64,000 bases of DNA from Bacillus infantis NRRL B-14911 (GCF_000473245.1 NC_022524.1:3062501-3126500); one strand, 5' to 3'. Counted from the first letter of the stretch, positions 16,227 to 25,175 are shown. Program-made: numbers and translations. The notes: generated from the letters alone by a model not told the origin.

Positions 16227-17213
16227 TTACCTTTTAAACCAAATAAACTTCTTTAATCCCGCTGCCCGTTCCAGCTGCCTCTGCTTATGCAGGAACCATT
16301 CTGTCATCAGGACAGGCTCTTCTGTCTCCCCTTCTTCTGCAAACCACTCAGGGCTGACTCCTCTCTCCTTTGACCAATCATGCTTTTCATGTATGTGATG
16401 GCTGATAACAGGGTAAGTATCTTTTAAGGTTTGCAAAGCCCGCTTTGTCCCGCCATTGAGGAATTGTTCGTAATCCAACCTTGATCCCGTGTGAGGCACT
16501 TTTCCTGCAAAATTCAGGAACTCCGGAAAATGAGCGGGTGAGAACAGAATCCCTGCAAGCCTTTTTCCGAGCATGATTCTTTCGTCCGTTTTCCTGAACT
16601 TCTTTACACTTGCTCCATAAAGCTGGCCGCTGCAGGTTGGAAACAGGACCGAGCTGAAATGCATCCAGTCCTGGATGGAAAAAAACAGTGAATGGAACAC
16701 CCTCCTTTTATACACCGGATGTTCAATCACAGGGCGCTGGATCAGGTTTTGTTCATTTATTATCAGGGCAATCATTAATCTTTCCCGGTCCCCCTCCTGC
16801 CAAAACCGGTTCCATTCTTTTTCCATAAATGAAGACACATGAAAGAATGGCAGAAGATGAAACATTGGCGAGTTTTTTTTCGTCGAATATTCATAGAGAA
16901 GCAGCTGTGGAAAGGCATCTGAGAAAATGAGCCAATTGGCACGCTCATATGTAAGGAAAAGCCGCTCCCTGATTTCCGGTCCAAGGAGGCAGGACAATGA
17001 CGCCTCTTCCAGATCGCACATATTCCAGCCTGCATTTCTGGAAACCATACTCGCCAGGAAAGCCCATTGGATGTCCGGGTGGGATTGATAATAGTCGAAA
17101 TATGCATGGGTCCTGCTGATATTATCTTTGTTATAATGATCCGCAATCGAACGGATTTCCTCTGCGAGCATCCGTTCGGAGCTGTCAAATGTGAAATTGG
17201 CTGTTTTTCTCAA
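16227..17213 (-). CDS. yppC: YppC family protein (DUF2515)
   Basis: This 328-residue protein belongs to the DUF2515/YppC family, found next to recU in Bacillus and of unknown function. The conserved N-terminal half includes NKDNISRTHAYFDYYQSHPD and WAFLASMVSRNAGWNMCDLE. It lacks a signal peptide and is rich in aromatic residues. The start codon is TTG (MRKTANFTF) with a near-perfect AAGGAGG six bases upstream. It is divergent from recU; the 133 bp between them hold both promoters. Confidence 0.82.
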   Translation of the reverse strand: MRKTANFTFDSSERMLAEEIRSIADHYNKDNISRTHAYFDYYQSHPDIQWAFLASMVSRNAGWNMCDLEEASLSCLLGPEIRERLFLTYERANWLIFSDAFPQLLLYEYSTKKNSPMFHLLPFFHVSSFMEKEWNRFWQEGDRERLMIALIINEQNLIQRPVIEHPVYKRRVFHSLFFSIQDWMHFSSVLFPTCSGQLYGASVKKFRKTDERIMLGKRLAGILFSPAHFPEFLNFAGKVPHTGSRLDYEQFLNGGTKRALQTLKDTYPVISHHIHEKHDWSKERGVSPEWFAEEGETEEPVLMTEWFLHKQRQLERAAGLKKFIWFKR

Positions 17214-17287
17214 AGCAAACCTCCTTGCTCACTGTTGTTATCGTTCACTTTTTGGTGCTTTTTATTCAACATTCCAGCCGGCACTTT

Positions 17288-17296
17288 TGGTATGAT
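17288..17296 (+). promoter_or_regulatory. candidate extended -10 promoter for recU-ponA
   Basis: TGGTATGAT gives a TGn extension plus a TATGAT -10 box about 50 bases before the recU start. No good -35 box stands at the right distance, which extended -10 promoters can tolerate. Confidence 0.35.
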
Positions 17297-17352
17297 GAGT
17301 AGTGAGCGATTGCCGGCATAGCGGCACAATGAAAACAGGCAGGTGAATGCAA

Positions 17353-17964
17353 TTGAATTTCCACTACCCAAACGGACGAAAGTATTTGCCGCAAAAGGCG
17401 GCTGCTGCGCCTGTGAAAAAGGAGAAAAAATGGACATATTCCAACAGGGGGATGACACTAGAGGATGATATAAATGAAACAAATGCTTTTTACCTGGAAA
17501 GGGGGCTGGCTGTAATCCATAAAAAGCCCACGCCAGTCCAGATTGTGAATGTTGACTATCCTAAAAGAAGTGCTGCGGTTATTAAGGAGGCTTATTTCAA
17601 GCAAGCCTCAACCACAGATTATAATGGCCTTTATAAAGGAAGATATATTGATTTTGAAGCAAAGGAAACGAAGAATAGCACTTCTTTTCCTCTTAAGAAC
17701 TTCCATGCCCACCAGATATCCCATATGCGCAGGATAGTTGCCCAGGGGGGGATCTGCTTTGTGCTGCTCCGTTTCTCAGAGAGCGAAGAAATCTTCCTTT
17801 TAGAAGCCCGCTCCCTTTTCCCTTTTTGGGAGAGGATGGAGAATGGCGGACGCAAATCCATTGCGAAAACGGAAATAGAAGAAAATGGCCATAGGATCCA
17901 GCTTGGCTTCCAGCCCAGGATTGACTATATTAAAGTAATAGATTATCTTTATAATCTTACATGA
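17353..17964 (+). CDS. recU: Holliday junction resolvase RecU
   Basis: RecU cuts four-way junctions in recombination and repair and helps chromosome segregation. The family core is complete: [38 protein letters not shown], the active-site block [20 protein letters not shown] (acidic and lysine residues of the nuclease fold), and [11 protein letters not shown]. Length is about 203. The start is uncertain: ATG at 17347 has AGG only three bases away, while TTG at 17353 ([10 protein letters not shown]) has better spacing and fits the B. subtilis N-terminus. It forms an operon with ponA, 34 bp downstream, as in B. subtilis. Confidence 0.95.
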   Translation: MNFHYPNGRKYLPQKAAAAPVKKEKKWTYSNRGMTLEDDINETNAFYLERGLAVIHKKPTPVQIVNVDYPKRSAAVIKEAYFKQASTTDYNGLYKGRYIDFEAKETKNSTSFPLKNFHAHQISHMRRIVAQGGICFVLLRFSESEEIFLLEARSLFPFWERMENGGRKSIAKTEIEENGHRIQLGFQPRIDYIKVIDYLYNLT

Positions 17965-17998
17965 TTTTATGCAGATGTAAGAAAGGATGAATATATAT

Positions 17999-20761
17999 AT
18001 GGCAGAAAACTACAACTCAAGGGAGGAACGCCGGAAGCAGCAGTCTGCCGGCACCAAGAAAAAAACTCCCAAAAAGAAAAAAGGCGGTATCTTCAAAAAG
18101 ATATTTCTGGTGCTGATCGCACTCGGGCTTGCCGGCATCATCATCGGAGCCGGTGCATTTGCATACATGGTCAAAGATACGCCAAAGCTTGATGAAGAGA
18201 AGCTGAAATCCGCTATCGCATCTGAAATTTATGATATGAACGGGGAGCAGATTGCAACCATCGGTTCCGAAAACAGGGATTATGTCGAGTATGAGGACAT
18301 ACCAAAGATCGTTGAGGAAGCAGTCATTGCAACAGAAGACTCCCGCTTTTATAAACATCATGGCATTGATCCGATCCGCCTCGGCGGTGCAGTCCTTGCC
18401 AACATCACAGAAGGCTTTGGTGCAGAAGGAGCGAGCACCATCACCCAGCAGGTAGCCAAAAACTATTTCCTCGAGTTTGATAAAAAGCTTTCCCATAAAG
18501 CTCAGGAAGCATGGCTGGCCATCCAGCTGGAACGTAAATATACAAAGCATGAAATATTAGAGCTTTATATGAACAAAGTGAATATGTCGCAATACTCTTA
18601 CGGGTTCGCGACTGCTTCAGAAACATACTTCGGCAAGCCGCTGAAGGATCTGGAGCTTCACGAAGCAGCACTGCTTGCAGGACTGCCGCAAAGCCCGAAC
18701 AATTACAATCCCTTCAACCACCCTGACAAGGCGGAAAAAAGGCGGAATATTGTACTGACGCTGATGAATAAGCATGGATACATCACAAAAGAACAAATGG
18801 AAGCGGCCAAGAAGATTCCGGTCACATCCTCCCTGGTCGCCGAAGAGAATCGAAAAATCAATGGAGACATTCCTTATGATTCCTTCATCGGGCAGGCTAT
18901 TAAGGAAATTGATAAAAAATATCCAACGATTAATGTCTTTACAGATGGACTCAAAATATACACTACACTGGACAAAGATGCACAGGAATATGTGGAAACA
19001 ATGCTCAACGGCAATGAAATTGTAGAATTTCCAAATGAAGAATTCCAGGCAGGCATAACACTCCTGGATACAAAGACAGGGGAAATCCGTGCCCTTGGCG
19101 GGAACCGAAACTCAGATGTGGAATTTGGTTTCAACTATGCAACCAGTCATACGCGACAGCCTGGATCAACCATTAAACCAATTTTAGATTATGGACCTGC
19201 AATTGAATATGAACGCTGGGGAACTTACCATACATTGGATGACAAGCCTTATGCATATTCCAATGGAACCGAATTCAATAACTGGGACGGCCGCCATATG
19301 GGACCGATGAGCATGAGGGAAGCACTCGCCCGTTCCCGCAACGTGCCAGCAGTCATGGCCCTGCAGGAAGTCGGCCTTGAGAAGGCTAAAGATTTTGCTG
19401 TTAACCTGGGAATTCCATTGGAAGATATCCAGGAGTCCTATGCTATCGGGGGACTAAAAAATGGAGTAACATCCATGCAAATGGCAGGCGCATACAGCGC
19501 ATTTGGGAATAACGGCATTTATAATGCCCCCCATACTGTCAAGAGCGTTGAACTTCGGGATGGAACTAAGCTTGATCTGACACCGGAATCCAAGGCTGTA
19601 ATGAAAGATTATACTGCCTTTATGATCACTGACATGCTCAAGAGTGTTGTTAAAGATTCATATGGCACCGGCCAGCAGGCCAACGTACAAGGCCTGCCGA
19701 TCGCAGGAAAGACAGGAACGACTAATTACAGCAGTGATGAAATATCCAAATACAATGTTCCTGACGGCGCTGTACCTGATGCCTGGTTTGCCGGATATAC
19801 AACGAATTATACAGCGGCCGTATGGACTGGCTATAAAGACAGGAAGAATTATCTTCCTTCAAACGGTAGAGACCAGAAAATAGCTCAAAATCTATTTAAA
19901 AACCTGATGGCCCATGTGTCTGAAGGCAAAGAAACACCTGACTTCAAAATGCCGAAAAGCGTAGAAGTCGTAAAGATTGAAAAAGGCACTTCAAAGCTCG
20001 CAAGCGCCTATACGCCAAGCGACCAGATCCTTACTGAATATGCAGTTAAAGGAGAAGCTCCTACACAGGTTTCAAAGAAATACGACAAACTTGATGCGCC
20101 GCAAGGCTTATCTGCAGTATTTGATCCAGAAGCCAATGAAGTCGTGGTTGGCTGGGAATATGGTTCAGAAGAAGGCGTGCAATTCGAGGTGAATGCTTCG
20201 GTTGACGGCAGCGGCCAGCAGCCTACGGTAACGGCTGAAAAAGGCTTAAGGTTTACTGCTCCTTCCCCTGGAAGCACATACACTTTCAGCGTTACAGCAT
20301 TTAGAGATGATATGCGCAGCGATCCTGCTTCTGTTTCTGTCACCATCCCGGGAGCTCCTGAGGATGATGGACAGGAAGAACCTGAAGATGGGGAAGACGG
20401 CAGTCAGGATGACGATGCTAACCAGAATGATGAGGAAAATGAGGAAGACAATCAGAATCCTGGCAACGGCAATGGCAATGGCAATGGCAACGGCAATGGC
20501 AACGGCAACGGCAATGGCAACGGCAACGGCAATGGCAACGGAGGAAATGAAGAAGATGACGGAGAAGGTGACGACAGCGGTTCTGAGGGTGAATCCGGCT
20601 CCGGCGGTGAGTCCGGGCAAACCGGCCAGAATGGAGGACAGTCCGGATCAGGCAGCGGAACCGGCTCCGGTTCTGGAGGGTCCGGCACAGGATCTGGAGG
20701 TTCTGGCTCCGGGAGCGGATCCGGATCAGGCAGCGGCTCCGGGTCTGACGGAAGCAATTAA
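17999..20761 (+). CDS. ponA: class A penicillin-binding protein PBP1 (PonA) with long repetitive tail
   Basis: This is a bifunctional membrane enzyme that polymerises (glycosyltransferase) and cross-links (transpeptidase) peptidoglycan. A basic cytoplasmic N-terminus and one membrane segment (about residues 34-58) are followed by the GT51 domain with ATEDSRFYKHHGID. The transpeptidase has PGSTIK (active serine near residue 390), SRN and KTGTT (near 569). A fibronectin III-like domain (about 695-785) follows. The last 130 residues are acidic and then low complexity: about 14 Gly-Asn pairs from GGCAAY hexamers, then Gly-Ser pairs. I start at the ATG at 17999, with AAAGGA upstream. Total 920 residues. 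Confidence 0.96.
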   Translation: MAENYNSREERRKQQSAGTKKKTPKKKKGGIFKKIFLVLIALGLAGIIIGAGAFAYMVKDTPKLDEEKLKSAIASEIYDMNGEQIATIGSENRDYVEYEDIPKIVEEAVIATEDSRFYKHHGIDPIRLGGAVLANITEGFGAEGASTITQQVAKNYFLEFDKKLSHKAQEAWLAIQLERKYTKHEILELYMNKVNMSQYSYGFATASETYFGKPLKDLELHEAALLAGLPQSPNNYNPFNHPDKAEKRRNIVLTLMNKHGYITKEQMEAAKKIPVTSSLVAEENRKINGDIPYDSFIGQAIKEIDKKYPTINVFTDGLKIYTTLDKDAQEYVETMLNGNEIVEFPNEEFQAGITLLDTKTGEIRALGGNRNSDVEFGFNYATSHTRQPGSTIKPILDYGPAIEYERWGTYHTLDDKPYAYSNGTEFNNWDGRHMGPMSMREALARSRNVPAVMALQEVGLEKAKDFAVNLGIPLEDIQESYAIGGLKNGVTSMQMAGAYSAFGNNGIYNAPHTVKSVELRDGTKLDLTPESKAVMKDYTAFMITDMLKSVVKDSYGTGQQANVQGLPIAGKTGTTNYSSDEISKYNVPDGAVPDAWFAGYTTNYTAAVWTGYKDRKNYLPSNGRDQKIAQNLFKNLMAHVSEGKETPDFKMPKSVEVVKIEKGTSKLASAYTPSDQILTEYAVKGEAPTQVSKKYDKLDAPQGLSAVFDPEANEVVVGWEYGSEEGVQFEVNASVDGSGQQPTVTAEKGLRFTAPSPGSTYTFSVTAFRDDMRSDPASVSVTIPGAPEDDGQEEPEDGEDGSQDDDANQNDEENEEDNQNPGNGNGNGNGNGNGNGNGNGNGNGNGNGGNEEDDGEGDDSGSEGESGSGGESGQTGQNGGQSGSGSGTGSGSGGSGTGSGGSGSGSGSGSGSGSGSDGSN
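20462..20540 (+). repeat. GGCAAY hexanucleotide tandem tract in ponA
   Basis: About 13 units of GGCAAT or GGCAAC encode the Gly-Asn tail of PonA. The mix of T and C in the third position shows it is not a single recent expansion. Such tracts can change length in frame by slippage. Confidence 0.85.
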
Positions 20762-20790
20762 TCCGGCGCATCTTTCAAAAGTCTAAATGT

Positions 20791-20825
20791 AAAAAGCGTT
20801 TAAGCTTTATGCTTAAACGCTTTTT
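20791..20825. terminator. bidirectional terminator between ponA and ypoC
   Basis: AAAAAGCGTTTAAGC and GCTTAAACGCTTTTT form a perfect 15 bp stem around TTTAT. It overlaps the last codons of ypoC and serves both convergent genes. Confidence 0.92.
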
Positions 20826-21330
20826 CTATGCTTGCTTTCTTTTGGCGCTGCTTTTCTAGTTCAGCCTGCAGCTCACATAATTGAATGAACGAATGATAAA
20901 GAAGCGGACTGGACAAAACAAATTCCAGCCGTTCATTTAAGTTAGCTGGCTTAACATTCAATAGCATAAACTCTTTAGGAGTATCCAGCCTGGCCGGCTG
21001 TCCGTTGGTCCAGAACAGCATTTGAACGAAGATGCCTATAGCAGACCTCATCAATTCCGCCAATCCCAACCTCTCCCGTTTCCCATGCAAAGCAGCAATG
21101 GAGGATTTTACCTCCTCCCACTGTTCAATCCTTGCGGGAAAGAACTCTTCCGCCTTCTCCCATGGCCTGAGCGCTTCAATCCCATTATAAAAAGCAATCT
21201 CATAGATGAAGATCGCATCTGCCTGAAACTCATCTGCCCAAGCTGGCTCCCAGGCTTCCTCCTCTCCCACCAGAAATGGATGGTAGACTTCAGGAGACAC
21301 CTGCAGCATGATTTTTTCGCTATCCGCCAT
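20800..21330 (-). CDS. ypoC: YpoC-family protein
   Basis: This 176-residue cytoplasmic protein belongs to the YpoC family (unknown function), which is found next to nth. The conserved stretch is FIYEIAFYNGIEALRPWEKA. The start ATG overlaps the nth stop (TAATG) with GAGGAAA four bases upstream, so the two are translationally coupled; the longest frame would extend 12 codons into nth without a site. The tight coupling to a repair glycosylase is conserved in Bacillus, but the meaning is unknown. Confidence 0.82.
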   Translation of the reverse strand: MADSEKIMLQVSPEVYHPFLVGEEEAWEPAWADEFQADAIFIYEIAFYNGIEALRPWEKAEEFFPARIEQWEEVKSSIAALHGKRERLGLAELMRSAIGIFVQMLFWTNGQPARLDTPKEFMLLNVKPANLNERLEFVLSSPLLYHSFIQLCELQAELEKQRQKKASIEKAFKHKA

Positions 21331-21977
21331 TATTTCCTCTTCATCCTTTTCCGGCCTTCCCTGCAAAGGTCAAGGAGCGGGCAGATTTCGCACTGGGGGT
21401 TTTGCGCCTTGCAGTGATATCGGCCAAAAAAGATCATCCGATGGTGCGTAACTGACCATTCTTCTTCAGGCACCTTTTTCATCAGTGTTTTCTCTACTTC
21501 AAGAACAGAATCCTTCCACCTGCAGAACCCGAGGCGTTTGCTGACCCTTTCCACATGGGTATCTACAGCGATTGCAGGCACATCGTAAGCCACAGAAACG
21601 ACGACATTTGCCGTTTTCCTTCCTACCCCGGGCAGCTTTGTCAATTCGTCCCTGTCATGCGGGACAATCCCATTATACTCGTCGATGAGGAGCCTGCAGA
21701 GCTTGTGGATGTTCTTTGCTTTGTTCCTGAACAGGCCGATCGACCTGATGTCGTTTTGCAGCTCATCAAGGGAAACAGCTAAATAATCCTCTGGCGTTTT
21801 ATATTTTTGAAACAGGTTTTTGGTAACCTTGTTGACCAGCGCATCTGTACATTGAGCAGAAAGGGCCACTGCAATAACAAGTTCAAAAGGGTTTTCATGA
21901 TGAAGCTCGCAATGGGCATCAGGGAACATTTCGCCCATAACATCCAGGCAATGCCTGATTTGTGTTTTATTCAGCAT
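21330..21977 (-). CDS. nth: endonuclease III (DNA glycosylase/AP lyase)
   Basis: Nth removes oxidised pyrimidines from DNA and cuts the abasic site in base excision repair. The helix-hairpin-helix LPGVGRKTANVV carries the catalytic lysine, AVDTHVERVSKRLG the catalytic aspartate, and the C-terminus the four cysteines of the 4Fe-4S cluster (CKAQNPQCEICPLLDLC). I start at MLNKTQIRH (GTGGTGA seven bases upstream), giving 215 residues, the usual size. It lies between dnaD and ypoC, as in B. subtilis. Confidence 0.96.
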   Translation of the reverse strand: MLNKTQIRHCLDVMGEMFPDAHCELHHENPFELVIAVALSAQCTDALVNKVTKNLFQKYKTPEDYLAVSLDELQNDIRSIGLFRNKAKNIHKLCRLLIDEYNGIVPHDRDELTKLPGVGRKTANVVVSVAYDVPAIAVDTHVERVSKRLGFCRWKDSVLEVEKTLMKKVPEEEWSVTHHRMIFFGRYHCKAQNPQCEICPLLDLCREGRKRMKRK

Positions 21978-22089
21978 TTGTATCACCACTCTGTATTTAA
22001 ATATGTTTTCATTATCTTAACCTTTTCTCTATATCCTGTCCTTCCAAACGCTCTTCAAGCACCTGGAGGGAGCATTCAGGAAATCATAC

Positions 22090-22115
22090 AAAAAGGGCGG
22101 GAGAAGTCCCCCGCC
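22090..22115 (-). terminator. terminator of dnaD
   Basis: On the minus strand GGCGGG and CCCGCC form a GC-rich stem followed by five T, starting eight bases after the dnaD stop. This indicates dnaD and nth can be separately transcribed. Confidence 0.8.
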
Positions 22116-22122
22116 ATTAACA

Positions 22123-22830
22123 TTATTGCTCAAGCCAGTTGTAAAAAGGAATTGATTTTTGCTGAACAGGACGTTCATCCGTTTTTTGCCTTGAAGACTG
22201 CGGCTGGTTTTGACGGAATTTGCGTCCAAAGCTCTTCGCCTGTTCAATTGTCTTAATCCCATTTTTCTTCCATTCGAATAAAATACGGTCGATATAACGG
22301 AAATTAAGCTTACCGGATATAACTGCCTCCCGCAATGCCGCTTTAATGATGACAGGGTCATGGTGGTCATCATCCATCCACATTGCCAGCGTTTCACATT
22401 CAAAAGGCGAAAGCGGCCTTCCGAATTCTTTTTCAAAGCATGTATACAGATCCATCTCTTCCTGCTGATGGGATTTAAGATCCTTTTGTTTGTCTTCGAG
22501 GAGGAATTGGTCAACCACCCTTTCCCAAAGGGGTTCAAGCGAATACTTTTCAAAGCGTATTCCCTCATCCGAAAAGCCGTCAAGAATTTCAATAAATCCT
22601 TTCTGGATCAGTTTCCGGATCATATCGGTGCATGCTGTATCAGAAATCGTCATTCGGGACGAAATTTCATTCGGGGTAGGAAAGTCTCTGCCTTTTTCAA
22701 TAAAGGACGATATATGCAAAAGCAGGACGAGTTCCTGTTCAGTTATATTCATTTTATGATAGCGGGCCAAGAGGGCACCTGGTATGGACAGGCTCCCTTC
22801 CTGGAGCCACTTGATAATATTGTCTTTCAT
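22123..22830 (-). CDS. dnaD: primosomal protein DnaD
   Basis: DnaD is an essential replication initiation/restart protein that acts with DnaA or PriA, then DnaB, to load the replicative helicase. The N-terminal winged-helix domain (about residues 1-100; ITEQELVLLLHISSF, TPNEISSRM) mediates oligomerisation. The C-terminal DnaD-like domain includes FGRPLSPFECETLAMW and the YIDRILFEWKKNGIKT signature. I start at the internal ATG (MKDNIIKWL), nine bases after AAAGGAG. Length 235. In B. subtilis asnS follows directly upstream; here the next gene is aspB. Confidence 0.96.
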   Translation of the reverse strand: MKDNIIKWLQEGSLSIPGALLARYHKMNITEQELVLLLHISSFIEKGRDFPTPNEISSRMTISDTACTDMIRKLIQKGFIEILDGFSDEGIRFEKYSLEPLWERVVDQFLLEDKQKDLKSHQQEEMDLYTCFEKEFGRPLSPFECETLAMWMDDDHHDPVIIKAALREAVISGKLNFRYIDRILFEWKKNGIKTIEQAKSFGRKFRQNQPQSSRQKTDERPVQQKSIPFYNWLEQ

Positions 22831-22944
22831 CCTGGACACCTCCTTTAAAGTATATCATGAACATTCAGGGCCAGTAAGGAGAATAACAGGCAACGCTGCC
22901 AGAAATTAGGTCTGAAACAGCACAGGGCATGAGTGCATATGAAT

Positions 22945-22967
22945 AAAAAAATCCGCGTAAGCGGATC
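22945..22967 (-). terminator. terminator of the ypmA-ypmB-aspB operon
   Basis: GATCCGC and GCGGAT form a stem around TTAC and are followed by seven T on the minus strand, about 90 bases after aspB. It separates aspB from dnaD. Confidence 0.85.
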
Positions 22968-23057
22968 TCTTTATTTCCCTTTTATGCTGTAAGCGGAAAA
23001 GAGCATTGGCCATTCATGAGGCGCGAAAACGTCTCGCCTGCTGTTATGCCATTTAGA

Positions 23058-24248
23058 TCACTGGGCCTTTTCTGCCACAAACCTGCGTATACGTTCAACA
23101 GCCTCTTCCAAAGATTCAAGCGAAGTTGCGTAGGAAAGGCGGATATTGTCCGGAGCACCGAATCCAGAACCGGGAATGACCGCTACCAGGGCTTCCTCAA
23201 GAAGCGCTTCGGCGAATGCATCTACATCTTTATAGCCCGTCATTTCGGCTGCCTGCCTGGCATTCGGGAATAAATAAAATGCGCCCTGCGGCTTAATGCA
23301 GGTGAATCCCGGTATAGACACAAGCTTTCCGTAAATCTCTTCCAGCCTGCCTTCAAATGCCTGCCTCATTTCCTCGACCGGATCCTGTGTGCCGGCATAA
23401 GCGGCAATGGCGCCGTACTGGGAAGCAGTGGCCGGATTTGAAGTGCTGTGGCTAGCCAGATCGGTCATTGCCTTGATGATCCTGCTGCCGCCAGCTGCAT
23501 AGCCGATTCTCCAGCCTGTCATCGAATGCGATTTAGAAACACCATTCACGATGATGGTCTGCTCTTTTAATTCAGGTGACAGCTGTGCTATGGACACATG
23601 GCGGTTATTGCTGTATACAAGTTTCTCGTATATTTCATCCGATACGATCAGGATGCCTTTCTCAAGGCACACTTCCCCAAGCGCCTTCAGCTCTTCCTCC
23701 GTATAAAGCATTCCGGTCGGGTTGCTTGGAGAGTTGATGATGACTGCTTTGGTTTTCTCTGTAGCCGCATCCTTCAGCTGCTGCGGAGTGATTTTAAACC
23801 CATTTTCCTCAGAGCCTTCTGCATAAACAGGGATCCCGCCAGCCAGCTTTACCTGCTCAGGATAGCTGACCCAGTACGGCGTAGGGATGATGACCTCATC
23901 TCCTTCATCAAGAAGCACCTGGAACAGGGTGTACAGCACATGCTTTGCTCCGCTTCCGACAAAGGTTTCATTGATTTTGTAGTCAAGCCCCTGGTCTTTT
24001 TTAAGCTTTGCAGCTATTTCGGCTCTCAGCGCAGGAAGACCTGCAGATGGAGTATATTTCGTGTTCCCCTCATTCATTGAAGCCAATGCAGCATCTATGA
24101 TATGCTGCGGCGTGTTGAAGTCCGGCTCTCCTGCCCCCAGCCCAATTACATCGCGGCCCTGTGCTTTCAGTTCCTTTGCTTTAGCTGTTATCGCCAGCGT
24201 GGAAGAAGGCGTCAGCGCCTCCACCCTGCCTGCTAGCTTTATTTTCAT
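23058..24248 (-). CDS. aspB: aspartate aminotransferase (class I, PLP)
   Basis: This enzyme interconverts aspartate and 2-oxoglutarate with oxaloacetate and glutamate. It is a fold-type I aminotransferase of the Ib subgroup. Visible are AGEPDFNTP, TPYWVSYPEQVKLAGG, NSPSNPTG (substrate carboxylate binding), VSDEIYEKLVY (cofactor aspartate and tyrosine), NGVSKSHSMTGWRIGY with the PLP lysine, and a final RLSYATS arginine. I start at MKIKLAGRVEAL, with GGAGG seven bases upstream, giving 396 residues. It is the last gene of the ypmA-ypmB-aspB unit; the asnS gene that follows in B. subtilis is absent. Confidence 0.95.
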   Translation of the reverse strand: MKIKLAGRVEALTPSSTLAITAKAKELKAQGRDVIGLGAGEPDFNTPQHIIDAALASMNEGNTKYTPSAGLPALRAEIAAKLKKDQGLDYKINETFVGSGAKHVLYTLFQVLLDEGDEVIIPTPYWVSYPEQVKLAGGIPVYAEGSEENGFKITPQQLKDAATEKTKAVIINSPSNPTGMLYTEEELKALGEVCLEKGILIVSDEIYEKLVYSNNRHVSIAQLSPELKEQTIIVNGVSKSHSMTGWRIGYAAGGSRIIKAMTDLASHSTSNPATASQYGAIAAYAGTQDPVEEMRQAFEGRLEEIYGKLVSIPGFTCIKPQGAFYLFPNARQAAEMTGYKDVDAFAEALLEEALVAVIPGSGFGAPDNIRLSYATSLESLEEAVERIRRFVAEKAQ

Positions 24249-24273
24249 AGCTTGCGCCTCCATTTCATCCTCA

Positions 24274-24747
24274 TCATAAATTTTCAATCCGCTTGAGCAT
24301 TTCCCCAGTTTCGAAATGAATATAATAATAATTGATCAGACCGCCATTAGAGCGGTAATACACTTCCCAGAGAGGAAAGCCCTTTTCCATCCCCAGCTTT
24401 GCAGAAATGATCTCTTTTGGCTGCTTTTCCCTTTTAACTATATCAATCGCTTCTTGTTTAGATATGCCGTCTTTTGCATTTTTGACAACCGGCTTCCCTT
24501 TTTTCTCAGGAACCCAGACAATGAGTTCTGTTCCTGCTTTATCCTGTCCCTGCAGGACGTAGAGGGTTTTCTGTCCGTGATAAAGGGTAAAACTGTCCAT
24601 TCTCTCGAGTGCAGTCTCTTCTTTTGCCCTCTCAAACGCTTTTTCTGAAGCTGCTTTGACCGGTTCTGTTGAAGCAATATACACTTTAGCAGCTATCCCG
24701 ATCAGAATGGCTGCCGCAATGATGCTGATGATGATCCATTTTTTCAT
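24274..24747 (-). CDS. ypmB: YpmB, membrane-anchored PepSY-like protein
   Basis: A 157-residue protein with an N-terminal membrane anchor (IIISIIAAAILIGIAAKVYIA) and an exported region resembling PepSY-type domains (DGISKQEAIDIVKREKQPKE and a C-terminal VYYRSNGGLINYYYIHFETG sheet). Its role is unknown; such domains often inhibit or bind proteases. It lies between ypmA and aspB as in B. subtilis. Confidence 0.86.
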   Translation of the reverse strand: MKKWIIISIIAAAILIGIAAKVYIASTEPVKAASEKAFERAKEETALERMDSFTLYHGQKTLYVLQGQDKAGTELIVWVPEKKGKPVVKNAKDGISKQEAIDIVKREKQPKEIISAKLGMEKGFPLWEVYYRSNGGLINYYYIHFETGEMLKRIENL

Positions 24748-24761
24748 ATTATCACTCTGCT

Positions 24762-24932
24762 TTATGTACGATAAATGGTGAATACCGCTTTATTTTGATC
24801 TTCCTGGTCAAGTGCCAGGCCGAACATTAAATCTTTCTCCTTTAATGTTCTATTCAATGAATCGACGATTTTATACAAATCGGGGCTGTTGGTGATTTTT
24901 ACAGTCGACAGCACTTCTATTTTGCTTTCCAT
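24762..24932 (-). CDS. ypmA: YpmA, small conserved protein
   Basis: A 56-residue protein matching the YpmA family in size and place. I use the internal ATG (MESKIEVLSTVKI), which has AGAGGAG eight bases before it; the longest frame adds 39 residues with no site. The predicted fold is a small alpha/beta protein, probably cytoplasmic. Function unknown. It is the first gene of the unit with ypmB and aspB. Confidence 0.85.
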   Translation of the reverse strand: MESKIEVLSTVKITNSPDLYKIVDSLNRTLKEKDLMFGLALDQEDQNKAVFTIYRT

Positions 24933-25026
24933 TGTTCTGCTCCTCTCTCCGGACCTTTGACAAATATTGCAGCTGATAATACAGCCCGGACAGCTTATAC
25001 TATCCATATAACAGGTCTTTGCCAAT

Positions 25027-25056
25027 ATTATAACAGGTGATGTTATCATCCGTTAA
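25027..25056 (-). promoter_or_regulatory. sigma-A promoter of ypmA-ypmB-aspB
   Basis: On the minus strand TTAACG (25051-25056), an 18 bp spacer and TATAAT (25027-25032), with a TG extension (TGTTATAAT), lie about 95 bases before ypmA. Confidence 0.55.
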
Positions 25057-25107
25057 CCAAAGATGCATGATTCACCAAAAATTTTCTTCTAGTCCACAAC
25101 GTCTTTT

Positions 25108-25134
25108 AGCTGCGCAATCATGCGCAGCTTTTTT
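25108..25134 (+). terminator. plus-strand terminator with no known gene upstream
   Basis: AGCTGCGCA and TGCGCAGCT form a perfect stem around ATCA, followed by six T on the plus strand only. No plus-strand gene is visible before it; the nearest genes are on the minus strand. It may end a small RNA from the ypmA upstream region. Confidence 0.7.
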
Positions 25135-25175
25135 GTATATTCCTGTGTGCCTGCGCGTCCTATATGACATACAGG

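Noticed and set aside
20246-20620. Antisense ORFs over the ponA repeat tail
   Set aside because: They are by-products of the GGCAAY and Gly-Ser repeats, with products of Val-Ala or Arg-Cys-His repeats and no start site.
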